From JAVBMO01 sp031552355 (GTDB lineage: Bacteria > Bacteroidota > Bacteroidia > Bacteroidales > P3), in the NCBI GenBank assembly GCA_031552355.1, contig JAVBMO010000026.1, positions 1-11,901 on the forward strand: 11,901 nucleotides of DNA, in the 5' to 3' direction. A model generated the notes under the pieces. The model saw only the letters and a list, made by a program, of their open reading frames with translations. It searched no databases and was not told the DNA's origin. Within the stretch, counting starts at the first letter, position 1. Each line of letters starts with the position of its first letter. Positions 1 through 7,497 of the stretch are shown piece by piece. A program made the translations under genes and the position numbers.

Positions 1-140
1 TTCAGCAAACCGTTGAAAGATTCTATACACCCCAAAACTTCCCAATCTTTTTCGATGGATGCACGTTTTACAACGCCCCTGATCACTGCATTTAATCCGG
101 GACAATCGCCTCCGCCTGTTAATACCATTACTCGTTTCAT
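1..140 (-). CDS. pfkA: 6-phosphofructokinase, N-terminal part (runs off the window)
   Basis: The reverse strand reads MKRVMVLTGGGDCPGLNAVI and continues RGVVKRASIEKDWEVLGCIESFNGLL to the window edge, about 46 codons. The GGGDCPGLNAVIR stretch (residues 9-21) is the N-terminal nucleotide/phosphate-binding loop of the PfkA family, which phosphorylates fructose 6-phosphate to fructose 1,6-bisphosphate in glycolysis. Known of the family: PfkA enzymes use either ATP or pyrophosphate. The DCPGLN variant occurs in both groups, so the phosphoryl donor cannot be decided from this fragment. The ATG at 140-138 is the natural start because the motif follows at the usual short distance. A Bacteroidota-type -7 box lies about 113 nt upstream. 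The catalytic domain is outside the window. Confidence 0.9.
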   Translation of the reverse strand, partial: MKRVMVLTGGGDCPGLNAVIRGVVKRASIEKDWEVLGCIESFNGLL

Positions 141-719
141 AAATTGTGTTTTGCTTTAACGTTTACATTTTGTAGGTTGTAGTACATTCTTAGTCTATAA
201 GCTGTTTTCTTGAAAGGAATGGCAATGTTTAATTCTTTCAAAACCCAAGCTACAAAGGTACGTTTTTTTTAAAAATTTTTGAGAGGAAAATTCGAATTTA
301 ATAAGAGGATAAGCAATCCTATCTTAAGCATGTATTTTAAATACTTGTTATCAATCTGTTAAAAGTGTGAATCCTTACGTACGCATATTTATCTTTCAAA
401 CATATATAAGATTTTCAAAATTTATTTAGAATGCTATTAATGGGTGTACCATTCCCCATTATTTAAAAAGGAATAAGGTCTTTCTTCTAACTTTTTAATA
501 CATTAATATTTAATGATTTACTTGTTAGGAAATATATGATTTTTATTTGTTAATCTGGGATTTTTTCAATTTGTTTTTCGAAAAATGTGGATGAGTGTGT
601 AATTTAAGCATCGAATTTTATATAAATACACAAAACCTTCAATAGCAGGCCCCTATAGAAATGCCGTAAATACGATGAAAATGAATATAATAATTGTATT
701 TAAAGGCAAAATAGAATTT
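141..719. other. AT-rich intergenic region without a recognisable gene
   Basis: Between the divergently placed pfkA start and the end of the PepSY-like gene lie about 580 bases rich in A and T. I see the -7 box at 253-260 and a 12-bp palindrome at 574-585 (five T, CG, five A), but no tRNA-like fold, no long hairpin and no plausible reading frame. The only open frame entering from the right (675-1031 +) is antisense to the PepSY-like gene. A small RNA here cannot be excluded by eye. Confidence 0.5.
253..260 (-). promoter_or_regulatory. Candidate -7 promoter box for the phosphofructokinase gene
   Basis: The reverse strand reads TACCTTTG, an exact match to the Bacteroidota -7 consensus TAnnTTTG. 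No TTG occurs at the expected -33 distance in 261-300, so only half of the promoter is supported. If used, it gives a 5' leader of roughly 100 nt. Confidence 0.4.
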
Positions 720-1160
720 TTATTTTTCTTCTTTCGACAAAAGTTTTCCGTATTTATCGAATTTCAAAGTGGTTTTATTTTCAAAAGTAATTTCAATATC
801 CCTCTTCAGGCCTTGCCGCAAAGTTACTATCTTTTCTTTGGGGTAATTTTCTTTCAGATAATTTTGCAAAGCTTCAGGAAAATCTTCAAGAATAGTTTTG
901 GGAACAGCCTGACCTTGCCCATCAATCAATTTAAAGATTCCATTGCGATAAAAATCCGTTTCAAAACCATTATCCAATTGAATGATATAGCTATAGTCAA
1001 AAGCATCAACATCTTGAAAGACTATTTGTGATCCGCCAAAATGATAATTAATGAATTGAAGAATATCAGGAGGCAATGGAATATGAGATTGGGCAGATGC
1101 TCTATGAAATCCGAATATGTTTATAAGAAATAACAATAAACCAATGCTAAGTCTTTTCAT
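720..1160 (-). CDS. Secreted PepSY-like (DUF2874-type) protein
   Basis: A 146-residue protein with an N-terminal signal peptide: positive MKR, hydrophobic core at about residues 5-17, and a signal peptidase I site after ASA at 21-23. The mature part is two similar halves, about residues 27-82 and 86-142. Each holds an amphipathic helix (ILQFINYHF; ALQNYLKENY) followed by beta strands ending in a polar-turn-F-x-x-x-G pattern (NGFETDFYRNG; NKTTLKFDKYG). This tandem arrangement is typical of the small periplasmic PepSY-like proteins common in Bacteroidota, whose biochemical role is not established. The gene is monocistronic as far as visible and divergent from pyrG. Assignment to the fold is by pattern recognition and fairly secure; function is unknown. 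Confidence 0.78.
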   Translation of the reverse strand: MKRLSIGLLLFLINIFGFHRASAQSHIPLPPDILQFINYHFGGSQIVFQDVDAFDYSYIIQLDNGFETDFYRNGIFKLIDGQGQAVPKTILEDFPEALQNYLKENYPKEKIVTLRQGLKRDIEITFENKTTLKFDKYGKLLSKEEK

Positions 1161-1272
1161 AATTTGTGTGATTTAAGGTTTTTTGATTTTACAGCAAGAA
1201 ATATACCACGTTTAACAATAATTTTCCTGAACTAAATTTCTAAAAATTTCCTAATGTAAAAAAACAAAACCT

Positions 1273-1300
1273 TTTGTTCGCAATCTTTTTCGTAATTTTG
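1273..1300 (+). promoter_or_regulatory. Candidate promoter of pyrG
   Basis: TAATTTTG at 1293-1300 matches the -7 consensus TAnnTTTG, and TTTG at 1273-1276 could serve as the -33 element. The gap of 16 bases is somewhat shorter than the usual 19-21. Transcription would begin near 1307, about 23 nt before the pyrG ATG. Confidence 0.45.
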
Positions 1301-1329
1301 AAAAAAATTTCCATTAAATTACCGTTGCT

Positions 1330-2934
1330 ATGGCTTCTGCAAAATATATCTTTGTTACCGGAGGTGTAACCTCTTCATTAGGAAAAGGCATTATTTCCGC
1401 TTCTTTGGCTGTATTGCTCAAAGCGCGAGGATTTTCCGTTACCATTCAAAAATTGGATCCTTACATCAATATTGATCCGGGAACACTGAATCCTTACGAG
1501 CATGGCGAATGTTATGTTACCGAAGACGGTGCAGAAACAGACTTGGATTTAGGGCATTACGAACGTTTTACGAATGTGTCCACTTCGCAGGCTAATAGCG
1601 TAACCACAGGAAGAATTTACCAATCGGTAATAGAACGCGAACGCCGTGGCGATTTTCTGGGCGCCACAGTTCAAGTTGTCCCCCATATTACCAACGAAAT
1701 AAAAGACCGTATCAAAATCCTTGGAAATGAAGGAAAATACGATTTTGTAATTACCGAAATTGGCGGTACTGTTGGCGACATTGAATCATTCCCTTTTGTT
1801 GAAGCTGTGCGCCAAATGAAATGGAGTATGGGGAAAAATTGTATGGTTATTCATTTGACCTATATCCCCTACTTGGCTGCTGCCGGCGAATTAAAAACCA
1901 AACCTACCCAACATTCTGTAAAAACTATGTTGGAGCAGGGAGTTCAGCCCGATATTATTGTTTGCCGGACAGAAAGAAGCCTGAACAAAACCATTCGCGA
2001 CAAAATTGCTTTGTTTTGCAATGTGGACAGAAATTGCGTTATAGAATCCATGGACGCAAGTTCCATCTACGAAGTTCCAATGCTTATGCGCGACGAAGCC
2101 TTGGATGTACAAGTATTGAATAAATTGGGCGTAGAAATAAAAGACAATGCCGACATGGACGACTGGGAAGCTTTTCTTTATCGCCTGAAAAATGCCGAAA
2201 CAGAAGTAAATATTGCATTGGTGGGCAAATATGTGGAATTGAAAGACGCTTACAAATCTATTGCCGAAGCCTTTATTCATGCCGGTGCAGCTACTTGCTC
2301 CAAGGTAAAAGTTCATTGGATTCATTCCGAAGAGGTTACAGAGGAAAATGTAGAGGAAACACTTTCAAAAATGAATGGTATTTTTGTTGCTCCCGGATTC
2401 GGAAGTCGTGGTGTGGAAGGAAAAATTTTGGCCGTGAAATATGCTCGCGAACAACAAATTCCGTTCCTTGGTATTTGTTTTGGAATGCAATGTGCTGTGA
2501 TTGAATATGCAAGAAATGTTTTGGGTTATGCCGATGCCAACACCGTGGAGATTTCGCCAAACACCAAACACCCCGTCATTAACCTGATGGAAGAACAAAA
2601 GAAAATCAAGGGGATGGGTGGAACCATGCGCTTGGGCGCTTACCCCTGTTCGTTGGACAAATATTCAAAAATATTCGATATCTATAAAAAAGAAACCATT
2701 TCGGAACGCCATCGTCATCGCTATGAATTTAACAACCAATATTTTGATGAATTCCAAAAAGCAGGCTTGATACCAACAGGAATAAACCCTGACAATGGAT
2801 TGGTTGAAGTGGTCGAAATTCCAACTCATCCTTTCTTTGTTGGCGTGCAATTCCATCCCGAATACAAGAGTACGGTCGTAAATCCGCACCCGCTATTTGT
2901 TGCTTTTGTGAATGCAGCCAAACAAAAAAGATAG
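1330..2934 (+). CDS. pyrG: CTP synthase (glutamine hydrolysing)
   Basis: A full-length 534-residue CTP synthase, close to the length of the E. coli enzyme. It converts UTP, ATP and glutamine to CTP, the last step of pyrimidine nucleotide synthesis, in the cytoplasm. The N-terminal amidoligase domain (about 1-270) starts with the P-loop-like GGVTSSLGKG at residues 11-20. It also carries the conserved blocks LDPYINIDPGTLNPYEHGE and EIGGTVGDIES. The C-terminal class I glutamine amidotransferase domain (about 290-534) has the nucleophile Cys383 in GICFGMQ and the His509/Glu511 pair in FHPE, so the catalytic triad is intact. The start is unambiguous because MASAKYIFVTGG matches family N-termini. 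A strong hairpin follows the stop. CTP is a substrate of IspD, encoded two genes downstream. Confidence 0.98.
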   Translation: MASAKYIFVTGGVTSSLGKGIISASLAVLLKARGFSVTIQKLDPYINIDPGTLNPYEHGECYVTEDGAETDLDLGHYERFTNVSTSQANSVTTGRIYQSVIERERRGDFLGATVQVVPHITNEIKDRIKILGNEGKYDFVITEIGGTVGDIESFPFVEAVRQMKWSMGKNCMVIHLTYIPYLAAAGELKTKPTQHSVKTMLEQGVQPDIIVCRTERSLNKTIRDKIALFCNVDRNCVIESMDASSIYEVPMLMRDEALDVQVLNKLGVEIKDNADMDDWEAFLYRLKNAETEVNIALVGKYVELKDAYKSIAEAFIHAGAATCSKVKVHWIHSEEVTEENVEETLSKMNGIFVAPGFGSRGVEGKILAVKYAREQQIPFLGICFGMQCAVIEYARNVLGYADANTVEISPNTKHPVINLMEEQKKIKGMGGTMRLGAYPCSLDKYSKIFDIYKKETISERHRHRYEFNNQYFDEFQKAGLIPTGINPDNGLVEVVEIPTHPFFVGVQFHPEYKSTVVNPHPLFVAFVNAAKQKR

Positions 2935-2968
2935 AATTTTGATATCTATCAATCTAGATATTAACCAC

Positions 2969-3015
2969 AAGAAAGCCTTGCCGGTTTCAGAAACCGGCAA
3001 GGCTTTCTTATTTTT
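2969..3015 (+). terminator. Strong hairpin terminator after pyrG, abutting the next gene
   Basis: Arms at 2969-2987 and 2991-3009 pair perfectly over 19 bp around a 3-nt loop (CAG) and are followed by ATTTTT. The structure is nearly symmetrical, so it could act in either direction. A weaker 7-bp AT-rich hairpin (2942-2961) precedes it. The next start codon is only 12 nt past the stem. Confidence 0.85.
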
Positions 3016-3021
3016 CGCCTT

Positions 3022-3975
3022 ATGATAAAAGAAATACGTTCTTTGTTTCGAGATTTTGGAGATTTTCTCCATAAGGATTTTAAATTTTCGGCTTATTGTT
3101 ACGCTGTCGTTGTAATGATTGCGTCCATTGTATTTGTGTACACCACCGATATTGGTTTTGCAATGGGCAAAGGGCGTGTTCCGACTTCAAACCCATTGGT
3201 AAACAACGTTCTGATGTTTACAGTTATGTATTTTCTTGTAGCCATTCCGGTACTTATTTTGCAAGGAAAATACAAAAGTATTTCCAAGCCTCATTTTTAT
3301 CTGAAAGGCTTTTTGTTGGTGGCAATTTTGGCGATTTCTGATATTTTTTCTTGGCGCGAACATTTGAATTTTTCTTCGCTTTCGCATGAAGAACATCGTT
3401 TTGTCAGTAAAATTTTGTGGCAGTCAAGTAATTTGATTTTTGTTTTGCCGGTTTTGATTTTGCTTCGTATTTTTGTGGACAAAAAGGTCAAAGGTCTCTA
3501 TGGCCTTTGCAGCGGAAGGCATCACATAAAAGCCTATTTGTGGTTGTATTTGTTGATTTTACCGATTTTAATTGCCGTTTCTTTTACGTCGGGATTTTTG
3601 TCCTACTACCCCATTGGGCGTCCTTGGGTTTTTGATGGATTGTTCGGCAATCCGGGTTGGCTGAATACTTTTATTTTTGAGGGTTTTTATATGGCCGATT
3701 TCGTGATGGTAGAACTGATTTTCCGAGGTGCTTTGGTTATAGGAATGGGCGTAATTATGGGGCGTTCGGCAGTATTGCCCATGGTGGCGGTTTATGTTAC
3801 TTTGCATTTTGGAAAACCGGCAATGGAAACTATTTCGGCCATTTTTGGCGGATTCTTTTTAGGAACTTTGGCTTTTCAAACCAAGCATATTTGGGGAGGA
3901 GTTATTATCCACATGGGAATTGCATTAGCCATTGAAATTATTCGGTTTGTGGAATATTATACATTGGGAATTTAA
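3022..3975 (+). CDS. CPBP (Rce1/CAAX protease-like) family membrane protein, divergent motifs
   Basis: A 317-residue polytopic membrane protein with about eight hydrophobic segments (for example around 24-40, 63-80, 95-109, 138-150, 172-192, 228-247, 249-262, 273-287). The C-terminal third resembles the CPBP family, intramembrane metalloproteases related to Rce1. It has a motif-1-like VELIFRG (230-236), a motif-2-like YVTLH ending in His262, and a motif-3-like IIHMG with His297. Compared with the classical EExxxR and HxxxN patterns, the first Glu is Val230 and the Asn is Ala301, so proteolytic activity is doubtful. The stop lies 10 bp before the ispD ATG, so the two are probably cotranscribed. 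The start lies directly behind the pyrG terminator, and I see no clear ribosome binding site. The substrate is unknown. Confidence 0.75.
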   Translation: MIKEIRSLFRDFGDFLHKDFKFSAYCYAVVVMIASIVFVYTTDIGFAMGKGRVPTSNPLVNNVLMFTVMYFLVAIPVLILQGKYKSISKPHFYLKGFLLVAILAISDIFSWREHLNFSSLSHEEHRFVSKILWQSSNLIFVLPVLILLRIFVDKKVKGLYGLCSGRHHIKAYLWLYLLILPILIAVSFTSGFLSYYPIGRPWVFDGLFGNPGWLNTFIFEGFYMADFVMVELIFRGALVIGMGVIMGRSAVLPMVAVYVTLHFGKPAMETISAIFGGFFLGTLAFQTKHIWGGVIIHMGIALAIEIIRFVEYYTLGI

Positions 3976-3985
3976 ACGATTTAAA

Positions 3986-4660
3986 ATGGAAAAATCCGTC
4001 ATTATTGTTGCCGCAGGAAAAGGCCTTAGAATGGGAAGCGAAATGCCAAAGCAATTTCTTCCCTTGGCAGGCCGTCCCCTTTTGATGCATACAATTGAAA
4101 AATTCTATGCTTATCGAAACGATATTCAAATATTTCTTGTGCTTTCACCGGAACATATCCAACTATGGCAGGATTTATGTGAGACTCACCAATTTCAGAT
4201 TTCGCACCAAATTGTAGAAGGTGGCGCCGAACGACAATTTTCGGTTAAAAATGCGCTCGCTTTGATTCCCGAAAACACTTTGATTGCTGTACATGATGGC
4301 GTGCGCCCTTTTGTAAGCCTTTCCGTTATTGAAAATACTTTTGCTGCTGCCGAAAAATTCCAATCTGCCATTCCTGTAGTTCCTCCTGTGGATACCATTC
4401 GGCAAATTACCGATTCCGGTTCACAAAACTTAGATAGAAACCATTTGCGATTGGTACAAACTCCTCAATGCTTTGTTTCCAATGTGCTGAAACAAGCCTA
4501 TGACTCAATTCAACCTAATGAAATTTTTACGGACGATGCCGGTTTGGTTGAAAGCAAATTAGGTATTTCTCCTCATTTGGTTGAAGGCAATGCCGAAAAC
4601 ATTAAAATTACCCTCAAAAAAGATTTTCTTTTTGCCGAAGTCATTTTGGAAGAAAATTAA
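3986..4660 (+). CDS. ispD: 2-C-methyl-D-erythritol 4-phosphate cytidylyltransferase
   Basis: A 224-residue IspD. The enzyme joins MEP to CTP to give CDP-methylerythritol, the third step of the non-mevalonate isoprenoid route. Signatures are the N-terminal nucleotide-binding AAGKGLRMG with Lys22-Gln23 (residues 9-23), HDGVRPF (103-109), the RLVQTPQ block (155-161), FTDDAGLVE with the Asp183-Asp184 pair (181-189), and GNAENIKIT (201-209) near the C-terminus. The ATG at 3986 is preferred over an upstream in-frame TTG at 3932: it gives the family N-terminus MEKSVIIVAAGKG, and the TTG would overlap the preceding gene. The 3' end (4616-4657) is duplicated at 5874-5915. No strong terminator separates it from the convergent gene that ends 24 nt further on. 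Confidence 0.96.
   Translation: MEKSVIIVAAGKGLRMGSEMPKQFLPLAGRPLLMHTIEKFYAYRNDIQIFLVLSPEHIQLWQDLCETHQFQISHQIVEGGAERQFSVKNALALIPENTLIAVHDGVRPFVSLSVIENTFAAAEKFQSAIPVVPPVDTIRQITDSGSQNLDRNHLRLVQTPQCFVSNVLKQAYDSIQPNEIFTDDAGLVESKLGISPHLVEGNAENIKITLKKDFLFAEVILEEN
4616..4657 (+). repeat. 42-bp direct repeat, copy 1 (3' end of ispD)
   Basis: These 42 bases encode the last residues of IspD up to the first base of its TAA stop. They recur in the same orientation at 5874-5915 with a single difference (T at 4641, C at 5899). Together the copies flank 1216 bp containing only the DUF4421 gene. Confidence 0.95.
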
Positions 4661-4684
4661 CCTTTGCTTCTCATTAATTGCAGA

Positions 4685-5731
4685 TTAGTTCAAATATTTT
4701 ATTTTCCCTAAAAATTTCGGATGCACGCTCAAACGTTTAATATATGTCATTTGGGTGTATCCTGTATTGGTTTGAATATTCAATTGATCATTTCGCGAAA
4801 CATACAAAAGATTCATAACTGCCGACACACCAAAAGACCATGAACTGGCATTATAACCCAAGGATATACGTGGGAAAAAACTCGGAGAGACCGCTACTTT
4901 TTGTATGTTTTGAATATTTTCTGTATCAACATCCATTCCCAAAGAAGCTCCGGCCGAGATTTGCCAGTTTTTTTTGATGACAAATGTATAAACATATCCG
5001 CCGGTCAAACTAAGTTTGTAATTGTTCAGAGAACTTTGCCCATCCAATAAAGAATCATCTGCTGCAATATGAGTATAATCAAACCCGCCACCAACTTGAA
5101 AGCTGCCCGCCGATTTAAGCTGTTGCTCATCCTGCTTAAAAGCTGCCCGATACGAGAACTTTTTATAGTTGAAAATATACTGGGCATAAATGCCATATTG
5201 GGCAAATTTCATATAAGGATGCAATAAGGGTAATTTATTTTCGTCTTCAGTATAAAAACCTTTATAATTTTGGAAAAATAAGTCCAAAAGGAATCGCCGC
5301 CCATAGTAATGATATTGAAAATCAATTCCTGTGGAATGTCCTTGTTCTTTATTTCGCAGAAAATTGAAAGCATAGCTGCCACTAAGAGAAAAATTTTTGT
5401 ACGAAACTGACAAACCCAATCCTACGGGATTGTTCGATTTATAGGCCACAGAATTGGTTTCGTTAATTTTATGAGTCAAAATGGTAAAACGATAAGAGGT
5501 ATAGCCGCCTATGGAAAAATTCCTTGTATAAGGTAGTATGTAACATGTGTCTACCTTCGGTTTGTTGCCAAAATTGATGGCTTTGTAAAGAAATTTATTG
5601 AAAGCATTAGTGCTGTCATCTTGGGCATTTCCGTGACATGAAAAAAATATGGAGAAAATGAATACTACAAAAAACTTTAGCGAAAGAAACAACAGGGGCC
5701 TGAATAAAATCATAAATTGAAATACAGCCAT
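4685..5731 (-). CDS. DUF4421 family protein, probable outer-membrane beta-barrel
   Basis: A 348-residue protein with a long hydrophobic signal segment (about 8-31) and a probable signal peptidase I site after HGNA at 33-36. The mature chain is rich in alternating strands with aromatic ends (FSIGGYTSYRF, GLGLSVSYKNFSLSGSYAF, SWSFGVSAVMNLLYV). It carries DUF4421 hallmarks: VDTCYI near the N-terminus, then YHYYGRRFLLDLFFQNYKGFY in mid-protein. DUF4421 proteins occur in Bacteroidota and are predicted surface or outer-membrane proteins of unknown function. Met7 (codon at 5713) is an equally good start and gives a more usual signal peptide length. The gene runs against its neighbours and lies between two copies of the ispD 3' end, which suggests it was inserted or rearranged into this place. 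Confidence 0.8.
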   Translation of the reverse strand: MAVFQFMILFRPLLFLSLKFFVVFIFSIFFSCHGNAQDDSTNAFNKFLYKAINFGNKPKVDTCYILPYTRNFSIGGYTSYRFTILTHKINETNSVAYKSNNPVGLGLSVSYKNFSLSGSYAFNFLRNKEQGHSTGIDFQYHYYGRRFLLDLFFQNYKGFYTEDENKLPLLHPYMKFAQYGIYAQYIFNYKKFSYRAAFKQDEQQLKSAGSFQVGGGFDYTHIAADDSLLDGQSSLNNYKLSLTGGYVYTFVIKKNWQISAGASLGMDVDTENIQNIQKVAVSPSFFPRISLGYNASSWSFGVSAVMNLLYVSRNDQLNIQTNTGYTQMTYIKRLSVHPKFLGKIKYLN

Positions 5732-5873
5732 TTAGAAATGTAATCCTTTTAACGCAAAAAAGGTATAATTATTTTGGTTAAACATATTTAAGAAAAAGCA
5801 AACCTCCAACAAATTACTCTTCCTTTTACAAAAACCAATCCCTTGTTCACGGAATTACAACATTCTCCGAACA

Positions 5874-5915
5874 AAAAAAGATTTTCTTTTTGCCGAAGCC
5901 ATTTTGGAAGAAAAT
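5874..5915 (+). repeat. 42-bp direct repeat, copy 2 (orphan ispD 3' end)
   Basis: Matches 4616-4657 at 41 of 42 positions. It encodes the IspD C-terminal KKDFLFAE-ILEEN segment but lacks the stop codon and any upstream ispD sequence. It is best read as a relic left by duplication, insertion or recombination. Similarity ends sharply on both sides. Confidence 0.93.
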
Positions 5916-6026
5916 ATTTGTTGAAGCAATATTTGAGGCAGTTTGTTCGTTTTCAATGCAATGTTTACTTACGTTCTCTTGTTGATAACATTTTTCAAAT
6001 AAAGAGGTCACGTTCTTAAATTTTTA

Positions 6027-6034
6027 TATATTTG
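6027..6034 (+). promoter_or_regulatory. -7 promoter box for the TPR-DUF368-aroE cluster
   Basis: TATATTTG followed by CA is an excellent match to the Bacteroidota -7 consensus TAnnTTTG. No clear TTG sits at the -33 distance. Transcription would start near 6041, giving a leader of under 20 nt. A 4-bp stem with a GAAA loop (6039-6050) lies at the expected transcript start. Confidence 0.6.
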
Positions 6035-6057
6035 CACTGCCTGAAAAGGCTTTAAAT

Positions 6058-7467
6058 ATGCCTATGAAGAACGATTCTTTTGACAATCAATATGATAAAA
6101 GAGCTCAGGAATTGGTTTCCCGTTTCGAAAACATGCAAAACCAAAATGCTCACTATTATTTTGATGTAGATGATTTTGAATATATTATCGATTATTATTT
6201 TGAAAAAGAGATGTTGCCGGCAATGGAAGAAGCCATTGACTATGCGCAAAACCTTTTCCCCAAAGCCGTTCCCATTCTTTTAAGAAAAGCCCAGCTTTTT
6301 GCCGTTAAGGAAAATATTCCGCAAGCGCTGAAAATCCTGAATACAATTGAACCGCTTGAGCCCGAGAATATTGACATTTACTTTACCAAAGGCGCCATTT
6401 ACAGCCAGTTGAAGCGTTACGAAAAAGCCATTGAAGAATATTCAAAAGCGTTGAAGCAAGGCGAAGACCTCGACGAAGTTTACGAAAACATTGCCTTTGA
6501 ATACGGAAATTTGGGAAAACACGATAAAGCCATCGATTTTTTGAAAAAGTCTTTGAAATGCAACCCAAACAATGAAAACGCTTTAAACGAATTGTGCCTG
6601 AATTTGGGTATTGCCGGAAGATTTGAAGAAAGTATAGAATACCTAAAAAACCATATACAAGAAAATCCTTATTCGGTAGGGGCGTGGTTCAATTTTGGCG
6701 TAACCTATTACCATCTCTCACTTTACGAAAAAGCCATTGCGGCTTTCGACTATGCTTTGGCCATAGACAAACGGCATTTGTCGTCCTACATAAGCAAGGC
6801 CGATTGCTATATGCAAATGAAAGATTACGACAACGCCATCAGCGTGTTGAAAGAGGCTTTGTTTTTGGAAGAAGAACGCGGTATTGTATATTTGTCCATT
6901 GGCGAATGTTTTGAAAAGCTTAGAAAGTTTGAAACCGCCGCCATTTATTACAAAAAAAGCGTTGAAGCCGACCCTTACCTTTCCGATGGTTGGGTGGGAG
7001 TTGGCGTTTGCTACGCCCAGTTAGACGATTTGATTTCGGGCGAATTTTTCCTTGAAAAAGCTTTGGCCGTGGCGCCTCACAATATAGACGCTATTCTGAC
7101 CATGTCAGAAATTCTTTTAAAGCAAAACAAAACCGAAGAAGCTACTCAATATTTTGAAGATGCCATTTCGCAAGACCCCGAAAATGTGGAAGTTTGGATT
7201 CGTTATGCGGAAATGTTCGCAGAACAAAACGCTTACAAAAATGCCATAGAAATTTTGGAATATGGGCTGTCTTCTTTGACAAACGATATTGAACTTCTTT
7301 GCCGGATAGGCGTTTACTCATTTTTGCTGGGCGATAAAGCAAAATCTTATGCCGCATTGCATGTAGCCGCCTCCATAAATGCCCAATGGCTTTTGGCGGA
7401 ACTCAAAGATTTTTGGCCGGAAATGCTTGAAGATGCTCAGGTTTCCGATTTGTTTTCAGGAATTTAA
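6058..7467 (+). CDS. Tetratricopeptide repeat (TPR) protein
   Basis: A 469-residue protein without signal peptide or membrane segment, so probably cytoplasmic. After an acidic N-terminal region (about 1-60) it is built of roughly ten 34-residue TPR helical hairpins. Clear examples are IYFTKGAIYSQLKRYEKAI, AWFNFGVTYYHLSLYEKAI and YLSIGECFEKLRKFETAA, with the usual W/Y-G-Y-A-P spacing. TPR arrays are protein-binding scaffolds; nothing here identifies the partner. ATG 6058 is taken as start, and ATG 6064 is an alternative six bases on. It appears to head a cluster with the DUF368 gene (30-bp gap) and aroE. TPR proteins beside DUF368 genes are, as far as I recall, common in Bacteroidota, but a functional link is only inferred. 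Confidence 0.9.
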   Translation: MPMKNDSFDNQYDKRAQELVSRFENMQNQNAHYYFDVDDFEYIIDYYFEKEMLPAMEEAIDYAQNLFPKAVPILLRKAQLFAVKENIPQALKILNTIEPLEPENIDIYFTKGAIYSQLKRYEKAIEEYSKALKQGEDLDEVYENIAFEYGNLGKHDKAIDFLKKSLKCNPNNENALNELCLNLGIAGRFEESIEYLKNHIQENPYSVGAWFNFGVTYYHLSLYEKAIAAFDYALAIDKRHLSSYISKADCYMQMKDYDNAISVLKEALFLEEERGIVYLSIGECFEKLRKFETAAIYYKKSVEADPYLSDGWVGVGVCYAQLDDLISGEFFLEKALAVAPHNIDAILTMSEILLKQNKTEEATQYFEDAISQDPENVEVWIRYAEMFAEQNAYKNAIEILEYGLSSLTNDIELLCRIGVYSFLLGDKAKSYAALHVAASINAQWLLAELKDFWPEMLEDAQVSDLFSGI

Positions 7468-7497
7468 GCCTTTTGATTTTACAAAATACGATTTCTT

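Larger units (their letters stand above)
5732..6057. other. Intergenic region with ispD relic and TPR-gene promoter
   Basis: This spacer starts as AT-rich upstream sequence of the DUF4421 gene, with no exact -7 box on that strand. It then contains the second copy of the ispD tail at 5874-5915 and ends with a good -7 box at 6027-6034. No other homology to ispD is visible upstream of the copy. Downstream of the copy the frame has no stop of its own at the expected place, so it is not a functional gene end. Confidence 0.6.

Noticed and set aside
141..719. tRNA or riboswitch in the long spacer
   Set aside because: No cloverleaf, no GC-rich stems and no conserved riboswitch core were visible; the region is uniformly AT-rich.
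675..1031. 118-codon open frame on the + strand
   Set aside because: Antisense to the PepSY-like gene, low-complexity Phe-rich product, no family signature.
1891..2325. Antisense and out-of-frame open frames within pyrG
   Set aside because: Shadows of a highly conserved gene; no start context and no recognisable domain.
3932..3985. Upstream TTG start extending IspD by 18 residues
   Set aside because: The extension overlaps the CPBP-like gene and is not part of the family N-terminus; the ATG at 3986 fits exactly.
4658..5873. Insertion sequence between the 42-bp repeats
   Set aside because: The only gene is a DUF4421 protein. There is no transposase and there are no terminal inverted repeats, and 42 bp is far longer than usual target duplications. 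Insertion is kept only as a hypothesis.
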